From Acidimicrobiaceae bacterium (lineage in GTDB: Bacteria > Actinomycetota > Acidimicrobiia > Acidimicrobiales > RAAP-2), in the NCBI GenBank assembly GCA_003133665.1, contig PKYK01000071.1, forward strand, positions 1 to 44,090: a stretch of DNA of 44,090 bases, in the 5' to 3' direction. The position numbers and the translations under genes were made by a program. Positions within the stretch are counted from its first letter, which is position 1; every line of letters starts with the position of its first letter. Under the pieces are notes generated by a model. It did no database searches, was not told the DNA's origin, and saw only the letters and a list, made by a program, of their open reading frames with translations. Of the stretch, positions 24,345 through 32,901 are shown in pieces.

Positions 24345-24776
24345 CTAGCGATCAAGGGCTCGCGCAACCAACTCCCGACCAGCGGAGCTCATCGACGCGG
24401 CGTCCTTCATCGACTCTCGCTCAAGTTCGTCAACTGACAGTTCCGCGAGGCGGGCCGCATAGTCAATCCCCTGCATGAGTGCTTCTCGCGAAGTGTCGTG
24501 TCTTTTCAATTCGATGATGACCCACGTACCTGGGTCCTCGACACAGAACAGGTCCAACTTCACGCCGCCAAGATTCAACTGCCTACGCACCATCTCGAGA
24601 CCGTGAGCGACGAGGCTCGGCTCAGCCTGCACCCAATCCTCTGGCACCGCCTCACTCAGCAGCGAGGTCCCGAACAGTCGCTGCGGTTTGCCGCCACTGA
24701 TATGCCAAAGTGCAGCGTCTTCCACTTGAATCCTCTCCACTCGACTGGTTACAGCGGCTAGTAGTTCGAACTCCAA
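24345..24776 (-). CDS. NucS/DUF91-like PD-(D/E)XK nuclease domain protein
   Basis: The 143-aa protein carries VKLDLFCVED with D75 and TWVIIELKRHD with E89 and K91, followed by TSREALMQGIDYAARLAEL. That is the D...ExK site and the downstream Q-x-x-x-Y helix of NucS/DUF91-type nucleases. At 143 residues it is far shorter than full NucS and has only the nuclease domain plus an N-terminal segment, so it is more like the stand-alone DUF91 proteins of defence islands. It is divergent from the HipBA operon with 303 bases between. The start ATG at 24776 lacks a strong ribosome site. Confidence 0.7.
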   Translation of the reverse strand: MEFELLAAVTSRVERIQVEDAALWHISGGKPQRLFGTSLLSEAVPEDWVQAEPSLVAHGLEMVRRQLNLGGVKLDLFCVEDPGTWVIIELKRHDTSREALMQGIDYAARLAELSVDELERESMKDAASMSSAGRELVARALDR

Positions 24777-25079
24777 TCAGCACAACACACTGGCGTCGCG
24801 TCGCTCGAAATGCGATCTGCGGGGTACCCATCTCTCTCATGGGGACATTCGGACAATTTGTGAAGACCAGTAGAGCAAAGGGCTTTCGAGGGCGATCAGA
24901 GGGTCACTTCGAGAGATTCACCGGCTGGTTTGGCAGTGCTCACCAAGAATGGGCCTGATCGTCACCAGTGGCACCTCTACTGTCAGCCATAATTGCAACC
25001 ATAACGCTACGGGGTGTGTGCATGAGCGGAGAAAAGCGGTACTATTCAAACTGTTAAGTCGAATCAGGGGGTCTAAAAG
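24777..25079. other. Divergent intergenic region before hipBA-like genes
   Basis: About 300 bases without a supported gene. TACTAT near 25044 could be a -10 box for the hipB-like gene, and a G-rich stretch just before its GTG can serve as ribosome site. I find no convincing HipB operator palindrome. Confidence 0.4.
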
Positions 25080-25403
25080 GTGATAAAGCAGCCAATAAGT
25101 ACCGTTGCAGAGTGGGAGGAGCAGTTCGGTGGCGCCGTTCGCCGACTTCGCCAAGCGCGCCGCCTTACCCAGACCGAGTTGGCGGAGAGGGCCAACGTCT
25201 CGCTGAGCGCTCTGAAGAACCTCGAACGGGGCCGCGGCTCGAGTCTGTCGAGCGTGGTGCGCGTCGCGCGTGCCCTGGGTCGCGCAGAGTGGCTTGACTC
25301 CTTCGCTCCCGCCGAGTCCGCCTTCAGCCCGATGGAGATGCTGCGCGAGAACGCGGCGGCGGCGCGTCCCCGCCGGGTGCGTCACCCGGTGGCCAAGCCG
25401 TGA
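25080..25403 (+). CDS. HipB-like HTH antitoxin
   Basis: The 107-aa protein has a standard Xre helix-turn-helix at about residues 18-72: AVRRLRQARRLTQTELAERA, then NVSLSALKNLERGRGSSLSS, then VVRVARALGR. The tail is alanine- and arginine-rich. GTG start. It is followed directly by a HipA-like kinase gene in a GTGA overlap, so the pair forms a hipBA-type toxin-antitoxin operon in which this protein should bind HipA and repress the promoter. The basic C-terminal tail (ARPRRVRHPVAKP) is unusual for HipB and may contact DNA. Confidence 0.85.
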   Translation: MIKQPISTVAEWEEQFGGAVRRLRQARRLTQTELAERANVSLSALKNLERGRGSSLSSVVRVARALGRAEWLDSFAPAESAFSPMEMLRENAAAARPRRVRHPVAKP

Positions 25404-26695
25404 CGTACGCCCCCGCCACCGTCCTCGAGGTCTCCTCGTGGGGTCGGCGCGTAGGCGCCGTTGCCCTGAATCCCGCCACCGGCTTCTACGCCTTCGAGTA
25501 CGACGAGAGCTGGTTGCGCGATGGTGTGGAGCTCGCCCCACTGCACATGGCGCGCCGGAGCGGGACCTACGAGTTCCCCGACCTGTCCCGAACGACCTTC
25601 TACGGCCTGCCGGCCATGCTCGCCGACGCCCTGCCCGACCGGTTCGGTAGCGCCCTCGTGACCGCGTGGATGAGCGATCAGGGTATCCGTGCCTCGCAGA
25701 TCACTCCCCTCGACCGGCTCGCCTACGCCGGCTCACGCGCCATGGGCGCGCTCACCTTCGCCCCGCCCGCCGGACCAGAAACCGGCGTGCCGAGCCTGGT
25801 CCAGGTAGCCCGTCTCGTCACCGCCGCGCGCTCGGCCCTGCGCGGAACGTTGCGCGAGGACGCCGTCCACGACGCCCTGGCTGACCTCATCACCGTGGGC
25901 TCGACGGCCGGCGGGGCCCGGGCCAAGGCCGTCATCGCCTTCAACCCCGAGACCTACGAGATGTTCTCGGGTCAGTTCAGCGCGCCCGAAGGATTCGAGC
26001 AGTGGCTGATCAAGCTCGACGGCGTCGGCGACCCCGCGGTCCCGGGCACGGACCCGCTCGCCGATTCTCAGCCCTATGGTCGCGTCGAGTACGCCTACTA
26101 CCTCATGGCGCGCGCCGCCGGCATCACCATCAGCGAGTCTCGGCTCCTGCTCGAGGGACCGCGCGCGCACTTCCTTACACGCCGCTTCGATCGCGCACCC
26201 GGCAACGAGCGCGTCCACAGCCAGACCCTCTGCGCGCTGGCGCACCTCGACTACAACATGACCCGCACGCACTCGTATTCGAGTTACTTCCTCGCCGCGA
26301 GAGAACTCGGACTCGACACTGCGCGCGAGATCTTCCGGCGTGCGCTCTTCAACGTGGCCGGTGTCAACCGCGACGACCACACGAAGAACGCCTCGTTCCT
26401 GCGCACCGAGCACGGCACCTGGCAGCTGGCACCGGCCTACGACGTCACGCACTCCTACTGGGACGCCGAGTGGCCCCAGGCCCACCAGATGAGCGTGAAC
26501 GCCAAGTTCACCGGGATCTCCCTGGACGATTTTCGGGCCATGGGCGATCGCCACGAAGTCCCCGCTCTTGCTGCGACCATCGCCCAGGTCAACGAGGCCA
26601 TCGATCACTGGCCCGACTTCGCCAGCGACGCCGGCGTGGACGCAACGACCACGGCCACCGTCGCGGCCGACATCGAGCGCTTCCGCCCACGCTGA
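25400..26695 (+). CDS. HipA-like serine/threonine kinase toxin
   Basis: The 431-aa protein matches HipA in length and motif order. The N-terminal barrel region (EVSSWGRRVGAVALNPATGF, then LPDRFG) is followed by EQWLIKLDGVGD with the ATP-binding lysine, then the catalytic loop VNRDDHTKNASF (N323 to H327, with D325 or D326 as the likely base), then LAPAYDVTHSY with the metal-binding aspartate. HipA phosphorylates aminoacyl-tRNA synthetases such as GltX and causes dormancy. The motifs are intact, so it is probably active. GTG start inside the hipB-like gene's stop (GTGA). GC content is clearly higher here than in the neighbouring small genes, which suggests separate origin. Confidence 0.9.
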   Translation: MTYAPATVLEVSSWGRRVGAVALNPATGFYAFEYDESWLRDGVELAPLHMARRSGTYEFPDLSRTTFYGLPAMLADALPDRFGSALVTAWMSDQGIRASQITPLDRLAYAGSRAMGALTFAPPAGPETGVPSLVQVARLVTAARSALRGTLREDAVHDALADLITVGSTAGGARAKAVIAFNPETYEMFSGQFSAPEGFEQWLIKLDGVGDPAVPGTDPLADSQPYGRVEYAYYLMARAAGITISESRLLLEGPRAHFLTRRFDRAPGNERVHSQTLCALAHLDYNMTRTHSYSSYFLAARELGLDTAREIFRRALFNVAGVNRDDHTKNASFLRTEHGTWQLAPAYDVTHSYWDAEWPQAHQMSVNAKFTGISLDDFRAMGDRHEVPALAATIAQVNEAIDHWPDFASDAGVDATTTATVAADIERFRPR

Positions 26696-27045
26696 ATCAT
26701 TGCCGGGGCAGTCAGGGGCGTTCTTGACGACCTGGCCTGTCGGCGAGGCCTCCGAGGATCTTCCGGCAGTTGTCCCCGGGTTGGGCCATCCGTGGCCGTG
26801 TTGTTGCCTGAAGCACTGCGTCGTCACCTTGAATGAGTACTGCTCGGCGTTTGTCCGAACGTTTGTCCGAACGGTTGACGGGCATTTCTCCGAATCCCTC
26901 TCATGCCTAGAACTGGCGTGTGCGCGCACCGTTCGATGCCGCACCGTCGGGACGAACAACGCTGGAATTCAGAAGTGCGGCGATTGCCTTTGAGCACCAG
27001 CGGCAGACCGTTGATAACAACATCAACGCAAACAAGGAGAACGCC
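26696..27045. other. Intergenic region with 12-bp tandem repeat
   Basis: About 350 bases with no supported gene. GTTTGTCCGAAC occurs twice in tandem at 26848-26871 and is partly palindromic, so it may bind a regulator of the small gene that follows. An AAGGAGA ribosome site lies just before 27046. Confidence 0.5.
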
Positions 27046-27327
27046 ATGACCACTGAACACCTCCACGCGGTCGACTACCCGCTGACCATCAAGATCTTGT
27101 CCGAACTCATGCCACGCCGAGTCGTGAGCGGGTTCAATGCGTCGCCCAGCGGAGCGGCCGTCGACTGGATCGTCCTTGAAGAGGGGATTCTCTCGACAAC
27201 TGAGAAGGCCACCGTGACGATAGCCCGTGGTATTTCAACCATCGAACGCTGCGGCGGGTTCCCAGGGAATGAATCTGTTGGTGAAGCAGTTGCTGGGGCT
27301 GTGGAACAACTGCGACGACCTCGTTGA
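27046..27327 (+). CDS. Small hypothetical protein
   Basis: The protein is 93 residues from ATG 27046, chosen for the AAGGAGA site seven bases upstream; the frame is open further up but without a start signal. It reads YPLTIKILSELMPRRVVSGF, then AAVDWIVLEEGILSTTEKA, then TVTIARGISTIERCGG, a small alpha/beta protein with no motif I know. The position between hipBA and another small gene, with its own strong ribosome site, suggests it is real. No partner is obvious. Confidence 0.5.
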   Translation: MTTEHLHAVDYPLTIKILSELMPRRVVSGFNASPSGAAVDWIVLEEGILSTTEKATVTIARGISTIERCGGFPGNESVGEAVAGAVEQLRRPR

Positions 27328-27672
27328 GCTGCATCGTGCTGGTTCGCTGAGACTGCAACAATCCCTAGAGGAAGACTGTCGTGATCGAGCTGGTACTCCA
27401 ACGCGCGGAGGTGTTCGCAGCGGCGGGCCACGCCTGACGGCAGCTGGAACCGTTCGCGGCCCGCCAGCCACCATCTGCCCAAACCCAACTACCCGCCCCG
27501 TCTGTTGGCTGCGCGCCGGGCCGACTCTAGATTGCCCAAAGTCCAGCGAATGACCGGAAATGTCCAGGAAATGTCGGTGTCCGAGAAGTTTTTCAAAGTT
27601 TTTCCGAAAGTACCCGATTACTCCGCACTGTCTTGAAGTGAGCAACAATGCTCTTTTAAAAGGGACAGACCG
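27328..27672. other. Intergenic region
   Basis: 345 bases without a supported gene. Short direct repeats GGAAATGTC are found near 27556 and 27569, AAGTTTTTC-type repeats near 27585, and a CTTTTAAAAG palindrome near 27652 just before the ribosome site of the next gene. The AT-rich block may hold its promoter. Confidence 0.4.
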
Positions 27673-27912
27673 ATGGAAAAGTACGAAATCACAGCAATGG
27701 TCCAACTTGCGGCCGAGACGTTCGGCGGTGCATTTGCAACCCGCGATGAGGGCGAACACGATCGGCTTCTCGAACTTGCCTATGCACTTGCCAGCACGAT
27801 GTCCGTAGAGGAGGTTGCAACGGCTACCTACCTCTCTGGTCAATATTCCACCAGTGACGATCTTCCGTTCTGGAACGAATTCCACGGTCAGAGGGCTCGT
27901 CGCGAGATTTGA
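27673..27912 (+). CDS. Small acidic hypothetical protein
   Basis: The protein is 79 residues from an ATG with AAAGGGACAG upstream. It is largely helical (YEITAMVQLAAETFGGAF, then RLLELAYALASTMSVEEVAT) with an acidic bias, and ends with FWNEFHGQRARREI. It has no recognisable domain. It is the last plus-strand gene before a 42-bp perfect palindrome and converges on the large recombinase-family gene. Its size and acidity would suit an antitoxin or anti-restriction type protein, but that is only a guess. Confidence 0.5.
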   Translation: MEKYEITAMVQLAAETFGGAFATRDEGEHDRLLELAYALASTMSVEEVATATYLSGQYSTSDDLPFWNEFHGQRARREI

Positions 27913-27987
27913 GCTCTTGGACAGGCTGCGGATCACACTTCGAACGACCATCGGTGATGGGTTCACCAGAGGTCTTCATCAGTTTGG

Positions 27988-28029
27988 AGACGGACAGAGG
28001 GGTGGCACGTGCCACCCCTCTGTCCGTCT
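27988..28029. terminator. 42-bp perfect palindrome, probable bidirectional terminator
   Basis: AGACGGACAGAGGGGTGGCA is followed by C and then its full reverse complement, so the two 21-base arms meet without a spacer at 28008/28009. It lies between converging genes (27912 plus, 28067 minus), the right place for a terminator working both ways. There is no T-tract. The lack of any loop is unusual and would also allow cruciform extrusion. Confidence 0.7.
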
Positions 28030-28066
28030 ACCACGAATTCGGAATTAGAGATCGGCCGACCTTCCC

Positions 28067-30949
28067 CTAGCCACGCTGCCTCTTCCTGTAGGGCTGTCGT
28101 GGCGACACTCCGCTCTTCCCAAGGAGTTGGTAAAGCTGACCAACCTTGAGGCCGTGCCGGGCGAGAATTCCATTCTTGCCGCCAATCGGGATCTCAGGGT
28201 CCTGATAGTCAGCGATGACTGCGTTCACGTCTTCGGCACTCAGCCTTCGCAGACTGTTCTTCGCCACGCGCTTCGACTCGCGTCGTGATTTCACACCAGC
28301 CGCACCAGATATTGTCGCGTCCACGCCGATCTCGAAGTAGCCATCGGGAAACACGTAAGAAGCTGTTGGCATGCGCCGACAGTGCCCACAGAGAAGATGT
28401 CGCGGGATCTCGGTGATCCGCAGCACCATCTTCAACGTCTCTCCGCAGTGGGGACACTCGATCAGGTGCACCATCTCGTCGCGGTTCAGGCGGAATCCCT
28501 TTCCCACAGCGAGATCGCTCTCGGCCCGCAAGACAGCCGGGTGGCACTTGTTGTAGCGACCAAGGACTTGGGCGAGAGCCGTGCCGACGTTGTCCTCGAG
28601 AGGTCCGACCCGCTCCAGCAACGTCGCCACGGTGCACTTGCCCCCCTGTGCGGCGACGAAGTCGACTGCGGCCTGTCCCGCCACGTCCTTGGTCGACCAC
28701 GCTCCGCGGACCGACAGTTCCCCGTAGTAGAGAGTCAACGTGCCGGCCGCCCACGCAGGGTCCACGCCGTCGGGCACCAGCCCGCCAGACACCAGCAAGG
28801 CCGCCAGCGCCGCCGGGTCGCCGATCACCTCCGCGACCTTCTCGCCAGCCCTCTTCAGCGCGATCCAGCCGAACAGCATCCGCAGCTCGCGCACCGGCGC
28901 GCCGCAGAGACGCGACAGGGCGGCATCGGGGATTCCCTGCTCGGCGAGAGATGAACGCACTTTCTGCCACGCGGTCCCACGTTGAACACCGAGGTGATCG
29001 GCGATCTCGTCGACCGAACGACCCTGGGCGTAAAAGGCGATGGCCTTCGTATCGAGTGAACCGTCAGCCTTGACCGAGCGGTGAACCACGTTGCACGCGA
29101 CCTGCCCACTGATCGGACCCAATCTGAACACGTCTCCCGCTTCGGTCGGCAGGTGCACCGTCGCCATCCATCCAAGAAGCCCCTTCTCATCCAACGGAAA
29201 GAACCGCACCTCAGGTATGAGGCGCTGGACGGCGGTCACGATGGCCCCAGGTACCTTGAGGTCCGACGTGACGACTTTGGCCATCATCGCCACGAAATGG
29301 CCGACGTCAACTCGAACCATGTCCGCCACGACCGGTCCGGTCTTCTTTGACGAGGCAGTGTCGAGTAGATCCGCAATCGCCTGCTCCTCAATTTCAACCT
29401 CTCGCCGAAAGACCGCGGCGGTGGCATCATCGTCAGTTCGCAAGGACTCTTCGCGGGCGCGATTCGCGCGACGGCGATGAAAGTCAATCGACAGGCGAAG
29501 CTTCGTGGCCGGATCAGCCTCCACGTGCAAGGAGTTCATCCGCACCTCACCCGATGTACCCACTTTCGCCAACGCGTCGATGATGGTGGTCACGACGTTT
29601 CGATGGAGCTCGTTAACCTCGACAGTGGCCAGACTCTCCTTGGCCATCACGATCTGTTCGATGTGCTCGCCCGGACGTGCTATCTCCGGACGCAGGAGGT
29701 TCGTACCCTCCAGTCGGCACAAGCGATACTTGTCCATGCCTGAACTCTCGAACTGATAGACGACGCCGTCTACCTCATAGGGCGGTCGCCCACCCAAGGC
29801 TCGACGCTCGCGGTTTCCGTTGACGAAGGCCCGATTGGCCTGCTGCTTCGCCCGGATTGCCTCGAAGACCTCGGGTTCGGCCCATCCGCCCTCGGGGAGT
29901 CCGAACTCATAGCGAAGGACCACAAAGCCGTAGTCCTTGGGATCCGCAGATTCAGACCCATGTACCGCGAGTCCACCGAAGACCTTGGTCCCCTTCGTCG
30001 GATTCGGCAAGGCCATCTCGTAGACCCCGGTCTCGTAGAGGGCGAGCATGTTCGCGAAACTCTGCTGGATGTCCTTCGGGTGGCGCACCAGGGCAACCGT
30101 CGCGTGTTCTCCGTAGCGTTCCTTCACGCCGGGACGGGTCACCTCCATCATGCCCAGACCCTCGACGAACTGTCTTGACGACAGGTCAGGATCACCCAGC
30201 ATCTCGAGAATCTTGCGGACGCGGTCACGCTCAGCCTCGACAGGCACGAGACCCTTGTCGTGCAGTCGATAGCCGAGCGGGATTGCCTTGGGGCCATGGG
30301 GCCACTGGTTGCGCCGCGCCACGGCGATGCGACCGAGTCGGTTGCGCTCGACAATTCCGTTGCGATCCTGAGCCGCGATAGATACCGCAAGGTTCCACAA
30401 CATCATTCCGAATGGCTGGGCGAAATCGAAATCCTGTCCGTCCGTGAAGACCTTCATGCCCCGAGAGAAGAAGTGCTTGCCGAGATCGGCGCCGTTCTCC
30501 TCATCGCGCGCGAGGCGGGCCACCGCGAAGGCGTGGACTTCCTTGACGGAGTGGGTGCGCAAGGCCGCGAGTAGCACGCTCGTGAAGAAGTTGATGTCCT
30601 CGTCCTCATTGACCATGGCCGCCGATCCCAAGTGGTAGATGAAGAGGATGTCGGCGAACACGAACTGCACCGACTTGGACCCCTTGCGCCGATCAATAAC
30701 CGCACCGTACCTTTCGGGATCGTAGATCGGCCCGAGAGGATCGTTCAGTAGTTGGACGAGCCCTGGGACCTTCGGCACGAGCACGGAGATCGTTTTGAAG
30801 GCCATATTCTCAAACAGGATCAAGTCGGAGGCATCCGACTCTCGTACGACCACCATCTTGGTGAGGAGCTCGACTACTGCGATCTCACGCTCGAGCGGGT
30901 CGGAAAGGACGCGATCGGCCTTGGCGCGTGTGCCTCGCTTCGTCGCCAT
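28067..30949 (-). CDS. Divergent recombinase-family protein with zinc ribbon
   Basis: The protein has 960 residues from ATG 30949, which has GGAGG seven bases upstream and overlaps the stop of a 41-aa gene. The middle of a serine-recombinase catalytic domain is visible: LRTHSVKEVHAFAVARLARD with R145 and R148, FSRGMKVFTDG, then a long helix ending IVERNRLGR (E201-R202), and PLGYRL in the recombinase domain. The usual Y-x-R-x-S start with the catalytic serine is not seen; the first 100 residues read differently. Toward the C-terminus are an HTH (SVDEIADHLGVQRGTAWQKV) and a zinc ribbon (C832-x2-C835, C854-x2-C857). It may be an inactive or re-purposed large serine recombinase. The call rests on the R-x-x-R and E-R landmarks. 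Confidence 0.65.
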   Translation of the reverse strand: MATKRGTRAKADRVLSDPLEREIAVVELLTKMVVVRESDASDLILFENMAFKTISVLVPKVPGLVQLLNDPLGPIYDPERYGAVIDRRKGSKSVQFVFADILFIYHLGSAAMVNEDEDINFFTSVLLAALRTHSVKEVHAFAVARLARDEENGADLGKHFFSRGMKVFTDGQDFDFAQPFGMMLWNLAVSIAAQDRNGIVERNRLGRIAVARRNQWPHGPKAIPLGYRLHDKGLVPVEAERDRVRKILEMLGDPDLSSRQFVEGLGMMEVTRPGVKERYGEHATVALVRHPKDIQQSFANMLALYETGVYEMALPNPTKGTKVFGGLAVHGSESADPKDYGFVVLRYEFGLPEGGWAEPEVFEAIRAKQQANRAFVNGNRERRALGGRPPYEVDGVVYQFESSGMDKYRLCRLEGTNLLRPEIARPGEHIEQIVMAKESLATVEVNELHRNVVTTIIDALAKVGTSGEVRMNSLHVEADPATKLRLSIDFHRRRANRAREESLRTDDDATAAVFRREVEIEEQAIADLLDTASSKKTGPVVADMVRVDVGHFVAMMAKVVTSDLKVPGAIVTAVQRLIPEVRFFPLDEKGLLGWMATVHLPTEAGDVFRLGPISGQVACNVVHRSVKADGSLDTKAIAFYAQGRSVDEIADHLGVQRGTAWQKVRSSLAEQGIPDAALSRLCGAPVRELRMLFGWIALKRAGEKVAEVIGDPAALAALLVSGGLVPDGVDPAWAAGTLTLYYGELSVRGAWSTKDVAGQAAVDFVAAQGGKCTVATLLERVGPLEDNVGTALAQVLGRYNKCHPAVLRAESDLAVGKGFRLNRDEMVHLIECPHCGETLKMVLRITEIPRHLLCGHCRRMPTASYVFPDGYFEIGVDATISGAAGVKSRRESKRVAKNSLRRLSAEDVNAVIADYQDPEIPIGGKNGILARHGLKVGQLYQLLGKSGVSPRQPYRKRQRG

Positions 30950-31074
30950 CACTTCACCTCCCAGGTGTGAATGGCCCTTAGGGCGCTAATCAGCTGGTTC
31001 GCCATGATTGGGTTCTTCACGAGAACCGCCCTGCAATCATGGGCTCTCGAAGCATCGGCATTGGTTGTAGGCAT
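30949..31074 (-). CDS. 41-aa leader-type gene coupled to the recombinase-family gene
   Basis: ATG 31074 follows an excellent AAGGAGA site. The frame codes for 41 residues (ending NQLISALRAIHTWEVK) and its TGA overlaps the ATG of the large gene (TGATG). Such short coupled genes usually set the translation rate of the next gene or encode a small partner. The peptide is basic and helical with no motif. Being this short, coding status rests on the ribosome site and the overlap. Confidence 0.5.
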   Translation of the reverse strand: MPTTNADASRAHDCRAVLVKNPIMANQLISALRAIHTWEVK

Positions 31075-31794
31075 GTCACTCTCCTTCTTGATTTGCACCT
31101 CGACGATCGGGGGGCAGGTTTTGACTGTCCCCCCACTGCACCGCTGCGCAATCAAGACGCGAGAAGTCACGAAATCGCTGATTGCGCGCTATTTGTCGAC
31201 GGGAACAGTCAACGACATGACTTCTCTATGGAACTGCCCCGACCTCAAACAGTTGTTCACCTCGGCGCTGGAGGCCGCCGATGAACAGGACTCTGACGCA
31301 AGCAAGGAGACGACTCACTGGGTCAGGTTTGGAAGCATCGATGACCCATCGGACGACTGATTCGCCTGTCCGTCGAATCGAAACGACGGCGGAACTCCGA
31401 CGCTCGATATACCTCTCAGTGGGGACCATCGCGCTATGGCCATCTCTAGGGAACTGATAACCCTCTGGTGTAAACGGGGGACACCGACGTCCCAGTCCAG
31501 TGAGCAAGACACGAACTGGTTCACCGTCGAGACAACACAGCTTTCGGGCCTTATCGACAAGCTCAGTCTGCTGGTCCCCGGACCAGAGTGGCGCCGACCG
31601 CACCCACCGGCGTGACGAGGACCACGCTCGCTCTGGTCTCTGCAGCGTCATCGATGTTCGATGAGTTCTGAGCAAGTGTCACAACGGTCTCGTAGTCTTG
31701 CCAACATGACTGTTACATGGGTGCGTAGTCACGGTGGACGGCGACCATTGGAGCACGATGCCGCCTGCGCGGCTCGAGGCAACCGGAGCCCTCG
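31075..31794. other. Long intergenic region between divergent operons
   Basis: About 720 bases that should hold promoters for the minus-strand recombinase unit and the plus-strand SbcD-like gene. There is a strong hairpin at 31109-31134. Open frames on both strands (for example 31226-31675 minus) have no ribosome site and no recognisable product, and a possible 47-codon frame from ATG 31218 (plus) is too weak to call. Confidence 0.5.
31109..31134. promoter_or_regulatory. Strong hairpin upstream of the leader gene
   Basis: GGGGGGCAG pairs with CTG-T-CCCCCC around a 7-base loop with a single bulged T. On the minus strand it lies about 35 bases upstream of the 41-aa gene, so it would form in its leader RNA and could act as a protective stem or attenuator. 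Confidence 0.45.
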
Positions 31795-32901
31795 GTGAAG
31801 CTCCTCCTTTTCTCCGACCTCCATCTCGACACGCACTTCTCCTGGGCGGGACAGGACGCTGCACGGTTGCGTCGACGAAACCTGCGGTCCACCCTTGCCA
31901 AGATCATCCGCCTCGCCGGCGAACTCGAGGTCGATGCTCTGTGCTGCGGCGGGGACCTTTACGAGCACGAGCGGTTCTCCCCCGACACCGGTGAGTTCCT
32001 GCGTGCCAGCTTCGAGGAGATCGCGCCCCTCCCAGTACTCATCGCGCCGGGGAACCACGACTGGTACGGACCGGCCAGCCTGTACCACCAGGTTTCCTGG
32101 TCGCCAAACGTTCGCGTCTTCACCGAGAACCGCTTCTCACCAGTCGAACTTGCCGACGGCTTCACGCTCTGGGGCGCGGCGCACCGGGCACCGGCCAACA
32201 CACCCGACCTCCTGAGGGACTTCGCCGTCGACAGAACGGGGGTCAACGTTGCCCTCTTTCACGGGTCCGAGAACGGTGGCTTCGCCTGGCAAGAGGAGGG
32301 CAAGGTCGCTCACGCCCCGTTCAGCGCCGAGGAGATCAGCCAGGCCGGCTTCGCGCACGCGCTGCTCGGACACTTCCACCGGCCGGCCGACGGACCGATG
32401 CACACCTACCCGGGCAACGCCGATCCCCTCGAGTTCGGCGAGGACGGCGAACGCGGAGCGGTGCTGCTCACGGTGCACGATGACGGTTCGGTCGAGCGCC
32501 AGCACCACAACGTGGCGAGTTCGGTCGTCGCCGACGTCACGCTGGACATCAGCGGGACGACCCACACCGGCCAAGCCCAGGACAAGGTGCGCGCGGCGTT
32601 GACGACGCACTCAGGATTTGTACGCCTGACACTGATCGGTGAGGTCGCCGCCGGCGTCGACCTCGACCCCAATGAGTTTGCGGCGGCGGTTGTCGCCCCT
32701 CACCTCGACGCGCTCAGCACGCGGGTCGCCAAGGTGCGCGCCGCCTACGACCTTGAGGCATTGGCGCAGGAGGCCACGGTGCGCGGGCAGTTCGTTCGCG
32801 ACGTCGAGGCCGCGACCGATCTCAGCGAGGACGAGCGCCGCCGCGTCCTGATCACGGGGCTGCGGGCCCTGGCCGCGCACGACGATCTGGCGGTGCGCTG
32901 A
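31795..32901 (+). CDS. SbcD-like metallophosphoesterase (DNA exonuclease subunit)
   Basis: The 368-aa protein has every calcineurin-like phosphoesterase motif in order: FSDLHLD with D8 and H10, CGGDLYEH with D54, PGNHDW with N87 and H88, LFHGSENG, and GHFHRP. This is the Mre11/SbcD/YhaO type. The C-terminal 150 residues would form the capping and partner-binding region. It is translationally coupled (TGATG) to an SbcC-like ATPase, as in sbcDC and yhaON operons. Together they should be an ATP-controlled nuclease acting on DNA ends or hairpins. It is shorter and more divergent than housekeeping SbcD. GTG start with CGGAG upstream. Its place in the island suggests defence or element maintenance. 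Confidence 0.85.
   Translation: MKLLLFSDLHLDTHFSWAGQDAARLRRRNLRSTLAKIIRLAGELEVDALCCGGDLYEHERFSPDTGEFLRASFEEIAPLPVLIAPGNHDWYGPASLYHQVSWSPNVRVFTENRFSPVELADGFTLWGAAHRAPANTPDLLRDFAVDRTGVNVALFHGSENGGFAWQEEGKVAHAPFSAEEISQAGFAHALLGHFHRPADGPMHTYPGNADPLEFGEDGERGAVLLTVHDDGSVERQHHNVASSVVADVTLDISGTTHTGQAQDKVRAALTTHSGFVRLTLIGEVAAGVDLDPNEFAAAVVAPHLDALSTRVAKVRAAYDLEALAQEATVRGQFVRDVEAATDLSEDERRRVLITGLRALAAHDDLAVR

Noticed and set aside
26848..26871. CRISPR or LexA box
   Set aside because: Only two tandem 12-mers without spacers, and the half-site spacing does not match a LexA box.
25733..26959. 408-codon minus-strand frame opposite the HipA-like gene
   Set aside because: The HipA motifs lie on the plus strand; the antisense protein has no recognisable feature.
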